Of a stretch of DNA of 64,000 nt, positions 21,500 to 33,877 are shown piece by piece (the first letter of the stretch is position 1; each line of letters begins with the position of its first letter). This stretch comes from Prorocentrum cordatum (taxonomy: Eukaryota > Sar > Dinophyceae > Prorocentrales > Prorocentraceae). The DNA lies in assembly GCA_963575745.1 (NCBI GenBank), contig CAUYUJ010012558.1, positions 339,001-403,000 on the forward strand. Reading direction: 5' to 3'. A model generated the notes under the pieces. It was not told the origin of the DNA, made no database searches, and saw nothing but the letters and a program-made list of their open reading frames with translations. A program made the translations under genes and the position numbers.

Positions 21500-23846
21500 G
21501 TCAGGCGACGCATGCCCCCTGCGGGAAGGTGTCTTCACAGCGGCCACCGCAGGAAAATCGCACCCACTCCAGCCGAAACAACGCCTGTGGAGAAGGATTG
21601 TGGAGGAGAAGAAGAAGAAGGAATAACATCTTGGACGACGTGGGCCCTCTTGAGTGAAGGGGCATCCCGACACTGTCGATCCGAGTGCCCTTGATAATCG
21701 CACCTGGAAGATCATAAAATTCGGGGACGGGGGGGATAAAGATTCTCGTCCGGCAAACTCGCATGTACTGGGGAAGGGATGGGCTGCCAATATGATATAG
21801 CGATGCCCGATGGAGGAGTTGGAGGAGCACGAAATTTGAGACATAGTAATGTATAGCGATGCCCTGCTCGCTCTGCCACTCGTTCGTTAGGAAAGCTGAA
21901 ATTGTTTCCCTGCCACACGTTCGTGAAAATGCTGCTTCTCAGCATAAAAAGATAATACATCGTACTTTTCCAACGATAATGAAATTCGGCCTCGCCGCCC
22001 CTATCCCCCGACCAACTCTATCTTGGCCCGGGATAATCAACTTTCAGCTGTTGAGGGGGGGGTCTACTTTATTATCCAGGGCATGCGGTTACCACAGTGC
22101 GAGGCTCGAGATGCACTGGCAGTTTAAGAGTCGCACTGGACTGCCTTCGTATGCTCTGGGTAAGGCTCAACGGAGAGGGAGTGACTTGTTGCAGCTGGTA
22201 CGCCTGACGGAAGCCGGGTCTAGGCAACTACGTGTGAACCCGATCCCTGAAAGGCCAGCCGGGGCTCAACATTCGAAAGATGTTTGCAGCCAGGTGAACC
22301 CCAGCGGGGGTGTCCGGTACCCCAACGCCGGGTGGAACGGAAGGAGTACGTTGCGCAATTGGTCGCAGATGGATGTGGCGCACATCCCGTGGTTCGCTTG
22401 AGCCCCTGGGGTCCGCTACTGCTATTTAGCAGCTGCCACGCCAGGCGACCGCCCTATTTCGACATGGCGCCGATGCTGTCTGACCAAACGTTAGTATCCA
22501 CTCAAGCTGAGCCCCAATGCGAGTTTTCTCTGTGGCCTCCGGACGGCTACGCACTCAACCCGCATCTGGCTGAGGCATGGTCATGCGCTTGTCTCAACGA
22601 GGGGCTGGGGTCAAACCCGTCTCACGGCTTGCAGCCCTGTGCGAAGCTCCTTGGTGACCCAGTGGCCTTTAGTTTGCCATGCTCCCTGCTCCCAGGTGTT
22701 CGTGTACAGCGTGGTGCTGCCCCATCGTGCGCGCCGCAGACACCGCGGTCGTTACCATCTGAGGAGGGAATGCGCTGGCTTAGGACAGGTTGGACCAGCG
22801 ATTTGCCAAATCCTTGCACACAGTTGTTAGAACGACTCCGAGGAAGCGGCTCAAAAGACACCGAAACGACTTTTACGTAAATGGGGAATGCTGCATCTGT
22901 GAGAAGATCGTGCGCTGCTTGTAGCGTTAGCCGTCTCATCCTACTTGCGTCCCTATTCGGTGCGGTACCCAGCACCGGCGCAGCGCCAACTTGTCCCATT
23001 CCTAGGCCACTTATCTCCGCACTGAGCCAAGCACGGTTGTCCTCTCGCCCTCCCTCAATGAGGACTGGGAGCATGAGGTCCAGTCTTGGGAGCCCAAAGC
23101 GTGACGGCTCAAAAGATCCATACCTCTCCGCGGGACAGAAGAGCATCTAGCCTTCAAGTAGCACGAGATCCTCATGTTTGAGGCACAGCTAGTGTGAATC
23201 ATGTTGGTAGACGAGGAGGCGGCATGCTACATTGAGAATCACAGCGCCGACCTCCAACCAATGCTCCATGCACTGGAGGCAGCCTCGCTATCGACCCGAG
23301 CCCAGAATAATGGGGACAAGCTGGCTATGGTCAGAGCGGGCAAGAGGAGGAGGAGGGGGAGGAGGAGGAGTAGGAAGAGGAGCTGGAGCAGAAGGTCAAA
23401 TGTGCGGTTGCCGCGATGAGGATACCATTGAGGGGGCAGCACATCGCAGTGGGAGGACAAACGAGGGACGAGGGTACGGCGTCGCCTCGCGAAAAACATG
23501 TTTGACACCGCGTCAATCGTTCAACGTTGAATCGATCGCGGCCCCGATCATTCAAAATTGAATTCCGTCGGGTCCTGTGGCCTTACCGCGTCCCTCGGTG
23601 CTTCCGCGTCGTTCTATCATGCGGGGTTCAAGCTTGAACGCCTTCGTCGGCGTCGCCGACTCGCCACCGCCGCACGGACCAACCGTACGAGGCGGGGAAT
23701 GGCAACGTCTCGTTTACATGCACGCCGCCTTTATCTGGACGTGGCAAGTCGCGGGCACCGCCTCCCCGACCGCACTTCGGCGCGCCTGCCTCCACGAGCG
23801 GCTGGGGGCGAGCGCAGGCTGCGGCGGACCCTCCGAAAGTCGCAGA

Positions 23847-24043
23847 GAGGAACATCGACACAACTTCTGTAAGCATAGGCTTCTGGAGGTCCGCGCGGAT
23901 GTCTTGGAGCAGCGCCGGGACCCCCTCCCGGACACGTGGAGCGCGCCAGGGGCGGCGCCGCAGGCGCCACCAGGGAGGCCCAGCGCCGATCCGAGAGGAG
24001 CTCCGGAAAGTCAGGGTAACATCGTTGTTGCTCTTGTTCGGAA
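23847..24043. mobile_element. Introner family A copy, intergenic
   Basis: It has the family arms CTGGAGGTCCGCGCGGAT and CCCAGCGCCGATCC with outer AGAGGAACAT and CTTGTTCGGA. The target duplication is unclear. It is followed by a separate perfect hairpin at 24110-24169. Confidence 0.65.
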
Positions 24044-24107
24044 CTCGTTGGGTGGGCAACCCAGAGCACGGCCAAAACCACCGCTCAGCGCGTGGCCAAA
24101 CAGAAGC

Positions 24108-24170
24108 ATGGGCACCGGCGCGGGTGCTTCTCACAAGGGCCTTGTGTGAAGCACCCGCACCAGTGCCCGA
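24108..24170. repeat. Near-perfect hairpin
   Basis: GGGCAC....GCGGGTGCTTC.CACAAGG faces CCTTGTG.GAAGCACCCGC....GTGCCC. Confidence 0.75.
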
Positions 24171-24569
24171 GCGACTGAGTGGGACTGTGCCGGATGTTTA
24201 CTGCTCTCTACTTTCGGGGGTCTCCAGAGGTCCCTGGAGGCCCCCGAGGCCCGGATAAATGGCAAACGTCCCAACCTGATCCTCCTCCTCCTCCACCTCC
24301 TCCTTCTCCTCCTTTACCTTCCGGGGTCTTTGGCCTTCAAGATTAGATCCCGACGTGTCTCGGACATTGTTTCTGAATCCCAACGCCTTTATTTTGTGTC
24401 GGCAACCAAGCGGCCGAGGTTTTCCGCGGGGCTGATCCCCGATGCGCACTGAGGAAACAAGTCACAATGATAATTATGGGACTGACGGATGGAGAAAGAA
24501 ACACTCCGCCACAGCTCTGGGGATGCCGGACAAAAGTGGCCATCATAGTTCAAAAATGGGCCCAAGAAA

Positions 24570-25300
24570 GCTTTCAACTCAACTTCAAGATGCCCTCGAG
24601 AGAAAACCCCAAGATTGATACGTATTGCCCGAGTCAGGCTGAGACGACCACAAGATGCCCCACGACGGCCTCAGACCCGAGCGGAGAAGCCAACAATCAC
24701 TGCGACACGCACTGCTTGCTTCTCTTCTGCGGAAAAATTGCACGCCTCCTGACCCTGAGGGGTCGCTGAAAGCTCAACGGCAGCCCGTGGCTCAACACAT
24801 CCCAGCAGCCTCCCAAAACGCCTGCAAGGTGGCAGCCAGCTGTCCCAACAAGGCCAAAACGACGCCAAGACGGCTCGACAGCGGCCCAACAAAACGGGCC
24901 AGTCATCGCCCCAAGATAAGATGGTTCAAGACGTCCCCGACAAATCCTAAGATGGCCCCAGGACGCCCGAAAACACTTCTCTAAGACGGTGGCAAAACGA
25001 GCCGAGACGGTTTTGATACAGCCCTGAGAACTCCAAATCGGCCAACAGCGGCCATAACCTGCTCCTTGGACGACTCGAACACGGCCCCAGACGGTCTCAA
25101 CATGGCCCACCGATGCGGGCTCAAAACAATCGCCCAGAACGGCCGCCAGTTCGGCCAAGGCGCAAGACGCTCGGAAACGAGCCCCAAGAAGCCTACCACA
25201 GGCCGTCCCCACGAAGTTGCAGAACAAAAAAAAAACACAAAGGAGGCCCCAGGCGGCCTCAGCACAACCCGAGATGTTTTCCAGAAGGTCCCCCGGTTGC
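24570..25300. repeat. Degenerate AAGATGGCCCC-type array, copy 4 (longest)
   Basis: About 730 bp of units such as CAAGATGCCCC, AAGACGGCTC and AAGATGGCCCC. Long ORFs on both strands reflect the repeat. Confidence 0.55.
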
Positions 25301-25499
25301 CCCAAGATTGGGCCCGGGCCTCCACAGATACGCCGCCCCCCCAAATGATGAAGGCCCGTGTGTCCAGGCCAAGGGTTGTCGAGGGGGGAGGGATCGCGAT
25401 CATCCGCCCGTGGGAGCCCCCCGTCAACGGGTGGAACCCCGTATAAGACGCAGTTCAAGGGCGATGACAAAACTGCTACTGATGCCCATGGTGATGCAA

Positions 25500-27110
25500 G
25501 TAAAAGGTACACCCCGGACTATGAAATACAAAGTCGTGTGAATGTGATGATGAGGGCATGGTGATGATGATGGATGCGGGGAACAATGGTGCATATTCGA
25601 TGGTTGATTGCTGGGCACCTGAATGATATGAAGTTATGGTGTTTTCTTGAGCACCTGCCAATCTGCAGTTCAGCAGAAATAACATTGAACGAGGTGTAAC
25701 ACTGTAGCAAACAAGCAAAGACACACCACATAATCCATACCAACACTCACGTTCCATATCAAGCTTGCCTGCACTGCCCCCCTCCACCGCGCAGGGCAGA
25801 CACGCATTGTTCAAGGAGTCCTGCCTGATGGCACAGATTGAACTCATCGTTGTCTGCTTCGATGTCACCGGACACTGAACTCTCGGGCACGTCAAAGCCG
25901 CCAACATGGCGGTCGAGGTGAGATCAAACATTGTCGGAGAACCTGTGGAACATCATCGGGCGATCAATTGGAGAGAACGCGCAGTCCCAGCATAAACTCC
26001 TTTCACCACGCAGACCCCATGCCATAGCCTCCCGGCCCGATGCCAGAGGTAAAAAGCCAGGCCGCAATGCCAGAGGTTGGGATGGACTTGTGAAGTCAGA
26101 CTTCGCATTCCTGAGGGTCAAGTTGTTGACTGGCACAGAAGATATCATCCAAGTCGTGGCTCCACCTTGGGATGGGGTGTCACCGCTGATGAGTCCATGC
26201 ACCGCAATGCCCGCGTCTGATCCAGCCGCCTCCCTTGGGGCAACTTTGTATCCTAGGTTTTATGTTATCTCTCTCTGTCGAAATAGAAAATTTTGAGATC
26301 GCCCCAAAAACAAGAGCGTTGGCCTCCTCGCCGCGCAAGAACCCCTGGATGCCCTCGTCACTATCCACAGGGGCCTGCATCACCTCAGCGTCCCAAGCTT
26401 CTGGCACTTGCTACCTGATAACTCGCGCGGGGCTGAGGGTGCCCATCAATGTTGCGACGCGACCTGCTGATACACCGATCGAAAAGAACAGCCGCGATGG
26501 ATCTGCATCAGACACCCCGCGAATACACGCGAGAAAATGCGCCAACGCAGCTGCATATATGATCCCTGCGTGGAAACGCTGACAAGAGCTTAGTCGAGGT
26601 GGCAATCGAAGATCTTTGCCACTCCCAAGGGACATGTTCCACCCTGCTGCCGTTGAAAACTGTTTGCAGAGTCTATGTGGCAGGTTCAACCCGATCCCCG
26701 ACCCCATATGAAGCCCCTTCTTAAAGTCTCCGAACCAGGCACGCTGAGTCCATGTGAAGTTGCAGAGCACAGCCAGGAATGGCTGCCAGTGCGTCTCCCC
26801 TGGATTCGACCTGGGCCCCATCCGCGCAACCTCTGTCATCCAGATCGGATCGAGAAGAGTTCGCGCATGATGCCACCAATGGCATCGGTACCCTCCTCGA
26901 ATTGACGTGGATGATAAAGATCAGCGCTGGTGGGCGCCAGGTTGACTCCGTCCACCGCCATCGCCGTCGCCGCCTCCAGGAAGTCCTGCGTGTCCGCCAG
27001 CATCTCCGCCCTCAGCTCCACCGCCGCCACCGCCCGGCGCGGGCGGATCGTCGCCGGGCCCCCCAGCTCCGCTGCCGTCTTCCAGGGCATGCGGTGGGTC
27101 ACCAGGGTCA
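25500..27110 (-). pseudogene. Unidentified decayed coding region
   Basis: Minus-strand frames look like protein rather than repeat translation. The segment 27111-26836 includes AELRAEMLADTQDFLEAA-like helical sequence (exact spelling there is VELRAEMLADTQDFLEAA). The frame 26839-26411 continues after one TAG (26410-26408) into 26407-26180 (APVDSDEGIQGFLRGEEAN), and further coding-like sequence follows to about 25770 (CHQAGLLEQCVSAL). Local base composition is less GC-rich than the flanks and simple repeats are absent. No family was recognised; it may be one multi-exon gene or a transposon relic. Confidence 0.3.
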
Positions 27111-28157
27111 TCTGGGCCGTCGCCGTGGGTTCTCAAGTTCACGCATTGTCGACGCTTGGACCACGGGTCAGAGGGATACTCAATCTCTCGGCAAATCGGA
27201 TCCCAGTTTCCTCTGGCAACCCTTGTCCCGGGATGCAGACGCACGCCGAGTGTTTCTACCGTCAACTTTGGATTGCTCCCGGACTGAAGCTACTTTTCCA
27301 TCTCAACCAGACTTGCCCCATCGTCGCTGTTCAACATGACCTCGAATATGCTGCGCCGAAAAGCTAGGCTGTCATATGCTTCGCTGCGGATTCGTCTCCC
27401 TGCTGTCTTGGTATTAACCAGTGCGGGCCCATCTTCAATCCCGCGCTCGGGGCAGGATCCGGATGTCAAAGCTGCCGATCAGGCCTACAGCATCGCGAAC
27501 TGCGTAGAGGCAGCGCCGTCGACGAAACTTTGCGCCGCGTCGCGAAGGAGAGGCTTGGCCCTCAGCTCACGAGCGCGCGGGCGCCAGCAGGGCGAAGTCA
27601 AGCGCCGCTGCAAAGCCCCGCGCTGGGCAGCTGGATCACGGCGAGCGCAGGCGAATGAGGGGTCTCCGCGCACGAACAGAGATCGAAGGAAACCTGGAAC
27701 GCTAAGAAAACCTTGCCTCTCTCGAAACACCGCGGCAAAAAACCCTCGGCAAGTGCGTTCATGCCCCGCGTGAACTCTCGAGCCGGAGTAGTGGTGAAGA
27801 GTTGGCTAATGGCCCTGGAGGTTCTTGAAAAAGTCGCCGGCTGCCAACTCGCAAAGGCGCACGCCCCTCGGCGGGCGCGATTTCCAACGTTCCAAATGCG
27901 AATGATTCGGGCCCTCTACACTCGAGGCCGCCGGCAACCAGCGGCGGCGGCAAGGGCGACCCTCTGCCCTGATAAGTGGCGCGCGGGCCAACTCGCACAG
28001 GCGGTCGAGACAAATCGCTCTGCCCCGCCACTCTACCGAATTTACGCACTTGTTTGGCAAGGCGATATCGTTGCTCTTCATTGTCTTGCCCCGTCGATCA
28101 GCTCGCTCAGCTATGCCCGAACGCCGCCAGGGATCCCAACGCGACCCGAAGGCAGTT

Positions 28158-29441
28158 TCAATCTCCAAGACCTGCTCTCAGCAAAACGCAACAGTTCCCA
28201 AGCGTTCCTTGTAGACGCCCCCGTGGGAAGGACTGGGTGTCCTGCGTGAAAGCCGAGGACGAGTGGCCTGAGAAACGACCCTCGGTGATTGTTGATTTCG
28301 CGCGCCCCTGCTGCAAGCGCCCAGCGACCGCGGCGACGCCGCCGACGGCCTCGTCGAGCTCAGCGCAGCAGGCTGCGAGACAATGTCCAATATTATGCGC
28401 GATGTGTAGGCTCAGGAGCGCAAATTGATCTCCGCGCGCTGAGATGCGCATCTCCATCGTCGCGACCTGGGCGTTGACAACCGCGGATGCCAAGGGCCGG
28501 TGCCTCGCCATCTGGGAACGCCGATGGGATTGCATCCACAGTTTTCATTGGCAACGCTCACGGCGAACTGAACTCGACTCCAAATCTGACGCCCCAACTG
28601 GAGGATTATCTAAAGGCGCGCCCGAGACCAACCACATAGCACGCGCAACAACAAAAAACTTGTACCTCGACGTTGCCCCGCCTGAGCTCGAGGCAATCGG
28701 CGGACTATGCTCTCGTGCGAAGACGCGTCTGAAATCGTCCATCTATCTGGTTTCCGACCTGTAAGCGCCCTCGTCATCATCGACGTTGATGAGGTCGATC
28801 GGTCGGCGCCGGTGTCGGACCATGCGCTGAGCGATTGTCAGGATTTCCGGCACCTTGGGCTTGGGAAGAGATCTAACGCGAACCATATGAAAACCTCCCC
28901 CACGCGGCATTGACAAGTCCGCTACGGAAAAACGAACGCACCCTTGACCGCCAGAGAATTTCTCGTCAAGGTCCCTACCATACAATGACAGAGTGCCGTC
29001 CAACATCGTCCTCCATCGGGAACCGTCTACTTATCAATTCAGAGTTTGGCATTTACTTCAGCCTACTCTTTACAGAATGCCACCAAGGTTGGCGGTAGTG
29101 CAATATTGATCGCGTACATGATGAGCTTGCGCATAATCCCAGAGTGTTGCAGCAAGTCGCTCAACGTGAATGCCTTGATGATCTGCCGGGTTCTGCCTAA
29201 CGTAGCGTGTCCCATAAGTTGACGGTTACCCTTTTTTCCATCGAATCATCTGCTTGTGAAGCTCTGCCACGCTGAGCTGCAAGCCGCGGCGCTGGCGCAA
29301 GAGGAGGAGGCAGTTCCAATTCAAACAACTCAGGCCGGATACACGAGCACTTGGCATCTTATATGTTGCATCGTGCGGCAGACGGATGTCAGCCCTCACT
29401 TTCTTCGAGCATAAAAGTGCATACGGAGACGGCACGCGCAA
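28158..29441 (-). pseudogene. Unidentified long frame broken by stops
   Basis: The ORFs 29441-29226, 29006-28743, 28742-28545 and 28535-28158 all lie in one minus-strand frame and are separated by stops. Between 29215 and 29093 another frame is coding-like (QLMGHATLGRTRQIIKAF, HSGIMRKLIMYAINIAL) and ends at TAG. The block 28535-28330 is helical (FALLSLHIAHNIGHCLA). The pattern suggests a once continuous coding region of more than 350 codons, now decayed. I cannot name it. Confidence 0.3.
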
Positions 29442-29627
29442 CGCTGCTCAAAGAAACTCATGGGGCCCATGTAGACGGTAGACATCCGCGAAATATGGTT
29501 TCCATGTAGACGGTACACATCCGCGATACTTCCTGCTGCTGAACTGCTACAGGGGCTGGAGACCTTCCAAAAGAGAGAAGGCGATAATCCTCAATCGCAG
29601 TAGCCGTACAAGTGGGCAACTACTGGC

Positions 29628-29843
29628 TCAGAAGCCATACTTCTCTCGCATGGGCCCATCAAATATTGTCATCATATGTGTGACCTTCCACACGGATATA
29701 ATCACAGCTGCGGCGTTGACTCGATTGCCCATATACACACGTCCATCACATTGGTCCAACGCTGTTCGTACCACAGGCGTGCTCGCAAGCTGCTTCACAT
29801 AGATGTGTTTTGTTGCGCTTGTCTCCAGATTTGATGGAATCAA
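29628..29843 (-). CDS. Short hypothetical ORF (71 aa)
   Basis: An ATG-started frame (MIPSNLETSATKHIYVKQLA...) of balanced composition that ends in MREKYGF. It lies upstream of the decayed frames at 28158-29441, on the same strand, and may be part of the same relic. No domain was recognised, and no splice sites or promoter were identified. Confidence 0.2.
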   Translation of the reverse strand: MIPSNLETSATKHIYVKQLASTPVVRTALDQCDGRVYMGNRVNAAAVIISVWKVTHMMTIFDGPMREKYGF

Positions 29844-29849
29844 GAATGG

Positions 29850-31285
29850 ATGTACTCCAACAGAGCGTACCCTCCTCCATGGACTAAAACGGCAGCGGGA
29901 TGAATGCGTAATGCTACTTATCCGTTTTCTGGTTTGTGTTTATGTGTTCGTTTGGGGTGGTGCTGCACAAGGGAGGGCTGGGAGGGCTACCCAAGGTATG
30001 CAGGTGATGTGGTGTGGGGGGTTGTTTGTCAAAGCGTCGCTGTACTGTACAGTCTGTATATAAATATATGTCTGTAAATGTGTGTGGCCCCTTGTCAATT
30101 ATATTCCCCAAAGAGGCTTGCAGGATGGGGCCTCGAACCCAGACCCTACTAATTGGTCCGTTGCCCCTGCCCCCCAAAATCCTACGCCCCCCCCAGGATT
30201 CCTATGGCTATGCCTCTGCCGATGCCTATGCACCACCTGGAGCGCTCCTATGCCTATGCCTATACCTATGCCTATGCATTTGTCCAATGGCACCCCCCCT
30301 TAGTTCCAATGACACCCCCCCTTTCCTCCCTTTTTCCAATGGCGCCTCTTTTATTTCCAATGGCGGCCCCGAGCGTGCTTGCTCTTGCTTGCTTGCTCTT
30401 GCGTGCTTGCTCTCGCTTGCTTGCTCTTGCTTGCTTGCTTGCTTGCACTTGACCGCTGGCTCTTGCTTGCTTGTTATTGTTCGCTTGCGCTTGCTTGCTT
30501 CCGCTTGCTTGATTGCGCTTGCTTGATTTTGCTCCTCCCGTCTTCCTCCCGTCCTGCTCCCGTCCTCCCTTCGTCTTCCTCCCATCCTCCTCTCGTCCTC
30601 CTCCTGTCCTCCTATCTATTTGGAGTCAACGCTGGCTGATATATGTGTTTGATATGTTGTGTCACGCTTGACCTGTTAGTGTCGCGTAATAGGATGATTT
30701 GCTGTGATGCCCTTCAGCGATGAAGGTCCCTTCAAGCCCTCAACGGCGCTCGGGGGGGACGACTTGTTAGAGATGGATGAGGGCGATAATGATGATGTTG
30801 ATTTGAGGCTGGAGGAATGAGGAACCCGAGAGGGGAAATAGTTGATGAATTCCATCAGGAGCATGATGAGACAATGCCGCATCACGAACGAATCCCTAGA
30901 TTTCTTGAACGACGCGTGTCCGGCATTCCAAACTCCAAGCGTTCTACGACCCTCGGATATTTGGCTCATCCGTTTCACCTCAGACACGCCCCCTTGCATT
31001 TTTTCGTAAACGTTGAAAGTGTGATCCGAGGGCTGGCCCACGAAGGCTGATTGTTGTTTACGCGTCAATTGTCTGTAAGGGAAACTTAAGCCAAACAGCC
31101 ACATACGAGGGCATATACATTGATTATAATGCCTGATGTGCGGCTTCAGGCCCACTCTGGCAGGAACTACGAACTATCAGCCCACAAATCACAACGCACA
31201 CAATTGGGCGAGATGGAAGGATAGGAGACCGCATCAGGTAGCCCGCAGGGGTCTGACAAAGGTCTCGCGTGCAACTCAGCAGCAT
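29850..31285. other. No gene recognised
   Basis: More A/T than the flanks. Holds the CCTATG/CTTG repeats and a B-box-like GGTTCGAGGCC at about 30125-30140 on the minus strand. Confidence 0.35.
30200..30620. repeat. CCTATG and CTTG repeats
   Basis: CCTATG hexamers (30205-30285), then CTTGCTTGCTCTTGC units (30375-30530), then CCTCCCGT units. Confidence 0.85.
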
Positions 31286-31430
31286 ACCCCCTCGGAGGCC
31301 TGGCCAAGAATACGTGGTCGGCGCTGGACCCCTCTGGCGGCGATTGCGGCGCCGGCCCTGGTTCGCGTCGCGCGCCCGTGGGGGGAATTTGGCGCCGAGC
31401 CAGACAATCAGCGCAAACATGCGACAGACC
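31285..31430. mobile_element. Diverged introner family A relic
   Basis: The core GGTCGGCGCTGGACCCC and a GGCGCCGAGCC counterpart are retained, with weak outer arms. Judged by similarity to the other copies only. Confidence 0.35.
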
Positions 31431-31534
31431 ATTGTTGGGCACTTGTGTAATCCAAAGCCCAGATACGCACCAGGGCAACTCTGCACACGGGCGCGTCATC
31501 GCGTACACCACGCGTCTGCTATCGCGCGCGCTAG

Positions 31535-31690
31535 CACACGCCAGCGCGCGCCCACACACGCGCCCGGACGCGCGCGAGCGCCCGCGGGCGCGCGGGCGCA
31601 CGAGTGCGGCGCGGGCGCGCGCGCCCGCGCGCGCACACGCCCGCGCGAGTCCGCGCGGGCGCTCGCGAGCGCCCGCGGTCGCTCTAGCAT
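31535..31690. repeat. Alternating CG/CA-rich tract
   Basis: Dense alternating purine-pyrimidine runs (GCGCGCGCCCACACACGCG); Z-DNA potential. Confidence 0.6.
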
Positions 31691-32439
31691 GCTTGGGAAG
31701 CTTGCAAGGAATGCTAAGGAGCTTTGCCCAAGCGACCACGCAAGCTTTCGGAGCGGCCTGGGCGCTGCCCGCGAGCGTAGGAAGCCCTGCATAGAAGGTG
31801 CTGTGAGCTGCGCGCGAGCCTGGGAATCGCTGCGAAGGAGCTGCGCAAAGACCCGCGGCACACGCACTGGCAACGAATCGGAAGTCGCTGCCGGAGAACG
31901 CTGCTGGCCCCAGCAAGGCGCTGCGGCGCTGCCTGACCGGCAGCCGCGGAGAGAGGAAACTGGCCTAGCCCTGCCTGGCGGCTTCTTCTCTTAAGTCCTT
32001 TCATCTCTCCAAGGAGCTAGCCCAGAATGTCTGTTAACCTTCTAAGATTACTTAAGAGAGCAGAGGTAGCGGGGCGTGTCTGTTCCAGAGGATGGGGCGG
32101 ATAGGATGGCTCTACGGAGGGGGACGATGGAACCAATGAAGGAATTGAGTTGACCACCCAACCTCCCGACGCCGTGATGTCGTTCACCACGTGGGCCCAG
32201 TGATCGAACCGATCACCAGGACATGTTCGTCATCGCAGATCGGTTCGTGATGGCCCCAGAGGCGTAAACTCCGAAAATCTGGCCATCGTGCATGGTTCAG
32301 GACGCCAGAGGTTTGGGTCCGCAGACAACCCCTGGAAGATGTCACTGAAACAGACCTCCAGGGGGCTCCGACGCGTTCTGAGGGAAGTGTGGCGCGGGGC
32401 CTCCCCCCTCCCCGTCGCCCTCTCCCCCAACCACCCTCC

Positions 32440-32580
32440 TCCTTCTCGTTTCCCTCCTCGTTTTCCTCCTCATCATCCTCCTCCACCTCCTCCTCCTCAT
32501 CCTCCTCCTCTTCCTCCTCCTCCTCCTCTCTCTCCCACTCTTCCTGTTCCTCCTCAGCCTGTCCTATTCCTTCTCCCTCC
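32440..32580. repeat. CTC microsatellite
   Basis: CTCCTC run immediately before the retroelement fragment. Confidence 0.85.
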
Positions 32581-32619
32581 ACGGGACATGCCCTGAAAAA
32601 CTATCCCTCCCCTTCCGCC

Positions 32620-33420
32620 GCTGGCTGTTGGCCGTGCAGCCCGGTGCTCCAAAGCTCCCGGATGCAGTCCCTGGAGCCCAGCCTTGGAAGGACTCTGCGG
32701 TAGCAACCTCGGAGCTGGGATGGGCCCTCACAGGCGCGGGCCGCGCAGTTGTGGACGTGGCAGCGCGCAGGGCAACCCTGTGGATTCTGCTAGAGGACGA
32801 TCTGTACGGCGCAATATTTCGCAGGTCGCAGGAGGAAGGCCATCCTTCCTGGGCCGCGGCATCGCTCCGTCTTCTCCAGGAGTGGGGCGTTGACGACTGG
32901 CCCTGTTGGCAGGCGCGGCACGCGGGCAACGGGGCGGCCTACAAGCACTATGCCAAGCAGGTGATCACGGGGCACTGTCTCGCAGCGCCCTGGCGGGCCA
33001 CCCATATTCCCAAACGCGGCCTCACCCGAGCCTGGATCGTGTGGAAGGACTCAACCTCGGGCTCCCCGCCCCATGTCTGCGAGCCCAACGTGCAGTCTCA
33101 CGCCGTCGCGCAGGTCTACTGGCACTCACACTCCGGGGCCGCAAGCGCTCATGAGCCGAGCAGCAACTGTGCATCTTCTGCGACGTAATCGTGGCCGTGG
33201 CTGGCAGTGTCGCCCACGTCCTGGATGCCTGTAGGTCCTGGGATGCATCGCGAACGGCCCTTCGCTCACTCAGGGCGTGGGCGCGGCAGCTCCAGCAGCG
33301 GACCTCCTGGCAGCCGTGCCGAGCGCGCCGTCTACGAGCAGCTGGCGGGGTGGGCGGCGGCCTTGGACGCCAGTGCCAGAGACTTTTGGGGACGCGCCCC
33401 GCAAAAGGTGCAGCTGCGAC
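32620..33420 (+). pseudogene. Retroelement ORF C-terminal fragment
   Basis: The open frame 32628-33188 encodes a coding-like sequence (GRAVVDVAARRATLWIL, WAAASLRLLQEWGVDDW, RGLTRAWIVWKD). After a frameshift near 33170 it continues as LCIFCDVIV...SVAHVLDACRSW, a CxxC-H-C knuckle as at the end of many non-LTR retroelement ORFs, then shifts again to GWAAALDASARDFWGR near 33380. It is on the opposite strand to the other reverse-transcriptase relic and covers only the C-terminal part. Assignment to a retroelement rests on the knuckle and on my recollection of similar dinoflagellate sequences; it could belong to another multicopy family. Confidence 0.45.
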
Positions 33421-33877
33421 TGCAACCTCGCCGTCTCCCCTGCCCCCCCCCCATCGCGCGGGCCTGGCCTGCCTGCCCCGGCCGCCCTCCCGCCCAGAGA
33501 TCGATGGCGGGCGCCGCGCCGGACAGGTCCCGCCCGCTTCCCCATCTGGACTTTCCCTCCTTCGGCCTCCTCCCTCGCCTTCTCCCTTCCTCTTCCCCCC
33601 TCCGATTTGTCCCCTCCCCTTTGGGGGCTGGATTTCTTGGCCGGGGCCAAAGGATGGAGCCGATCGAGGTAGTCAGCTTCCGTGGGAGGCGCGCGTTTAA
33701 AAAATAGTTCCCCTGCTCGGGCGAATCGCGGGGTGGCGCCCGCCAGATTGAAAATCAACGGGGCGGCGCCGGTGATTAGCGCCGACGCCCGGCCGCCAAC
33801 GAGGGGCAAAGGGCGGGGGGCTTGGAGGCAAGGGAGAGCCATGGCGCCCTTCGTTTTGTCGAGCCGATGCGGGCCTG

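Larger units (their letters stand above)
21500..25500. other. Low-repeat sequence, no gene recognised
   Basis: The stretch 22050-23200 is open on both strands (22284-22880 plus, 23146-22622 minus) and has balanced composition, but no domain was recognised. 23200-23850 and 24170-24560 hold nothing clear. Confidence 0.35.

Noticed and set aside
22622-23146. 174-codon minus-strand ORF
   Set aside because: The opposite strand is equally open (22284-22880) and neither shows a domain; strand could not be chosen.
30120-30180. A tRNA gene on the minus strand
   Set aside because: Only the T-loop/B-box part fits; the T stem mispairs and no acceptor stem is found.
31269-31994. 241-codon plus-strand ORF
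   Set aside because: It spans an introner relic and a CG-alternating tract; the sequence is Ala/Arg low-complexity.
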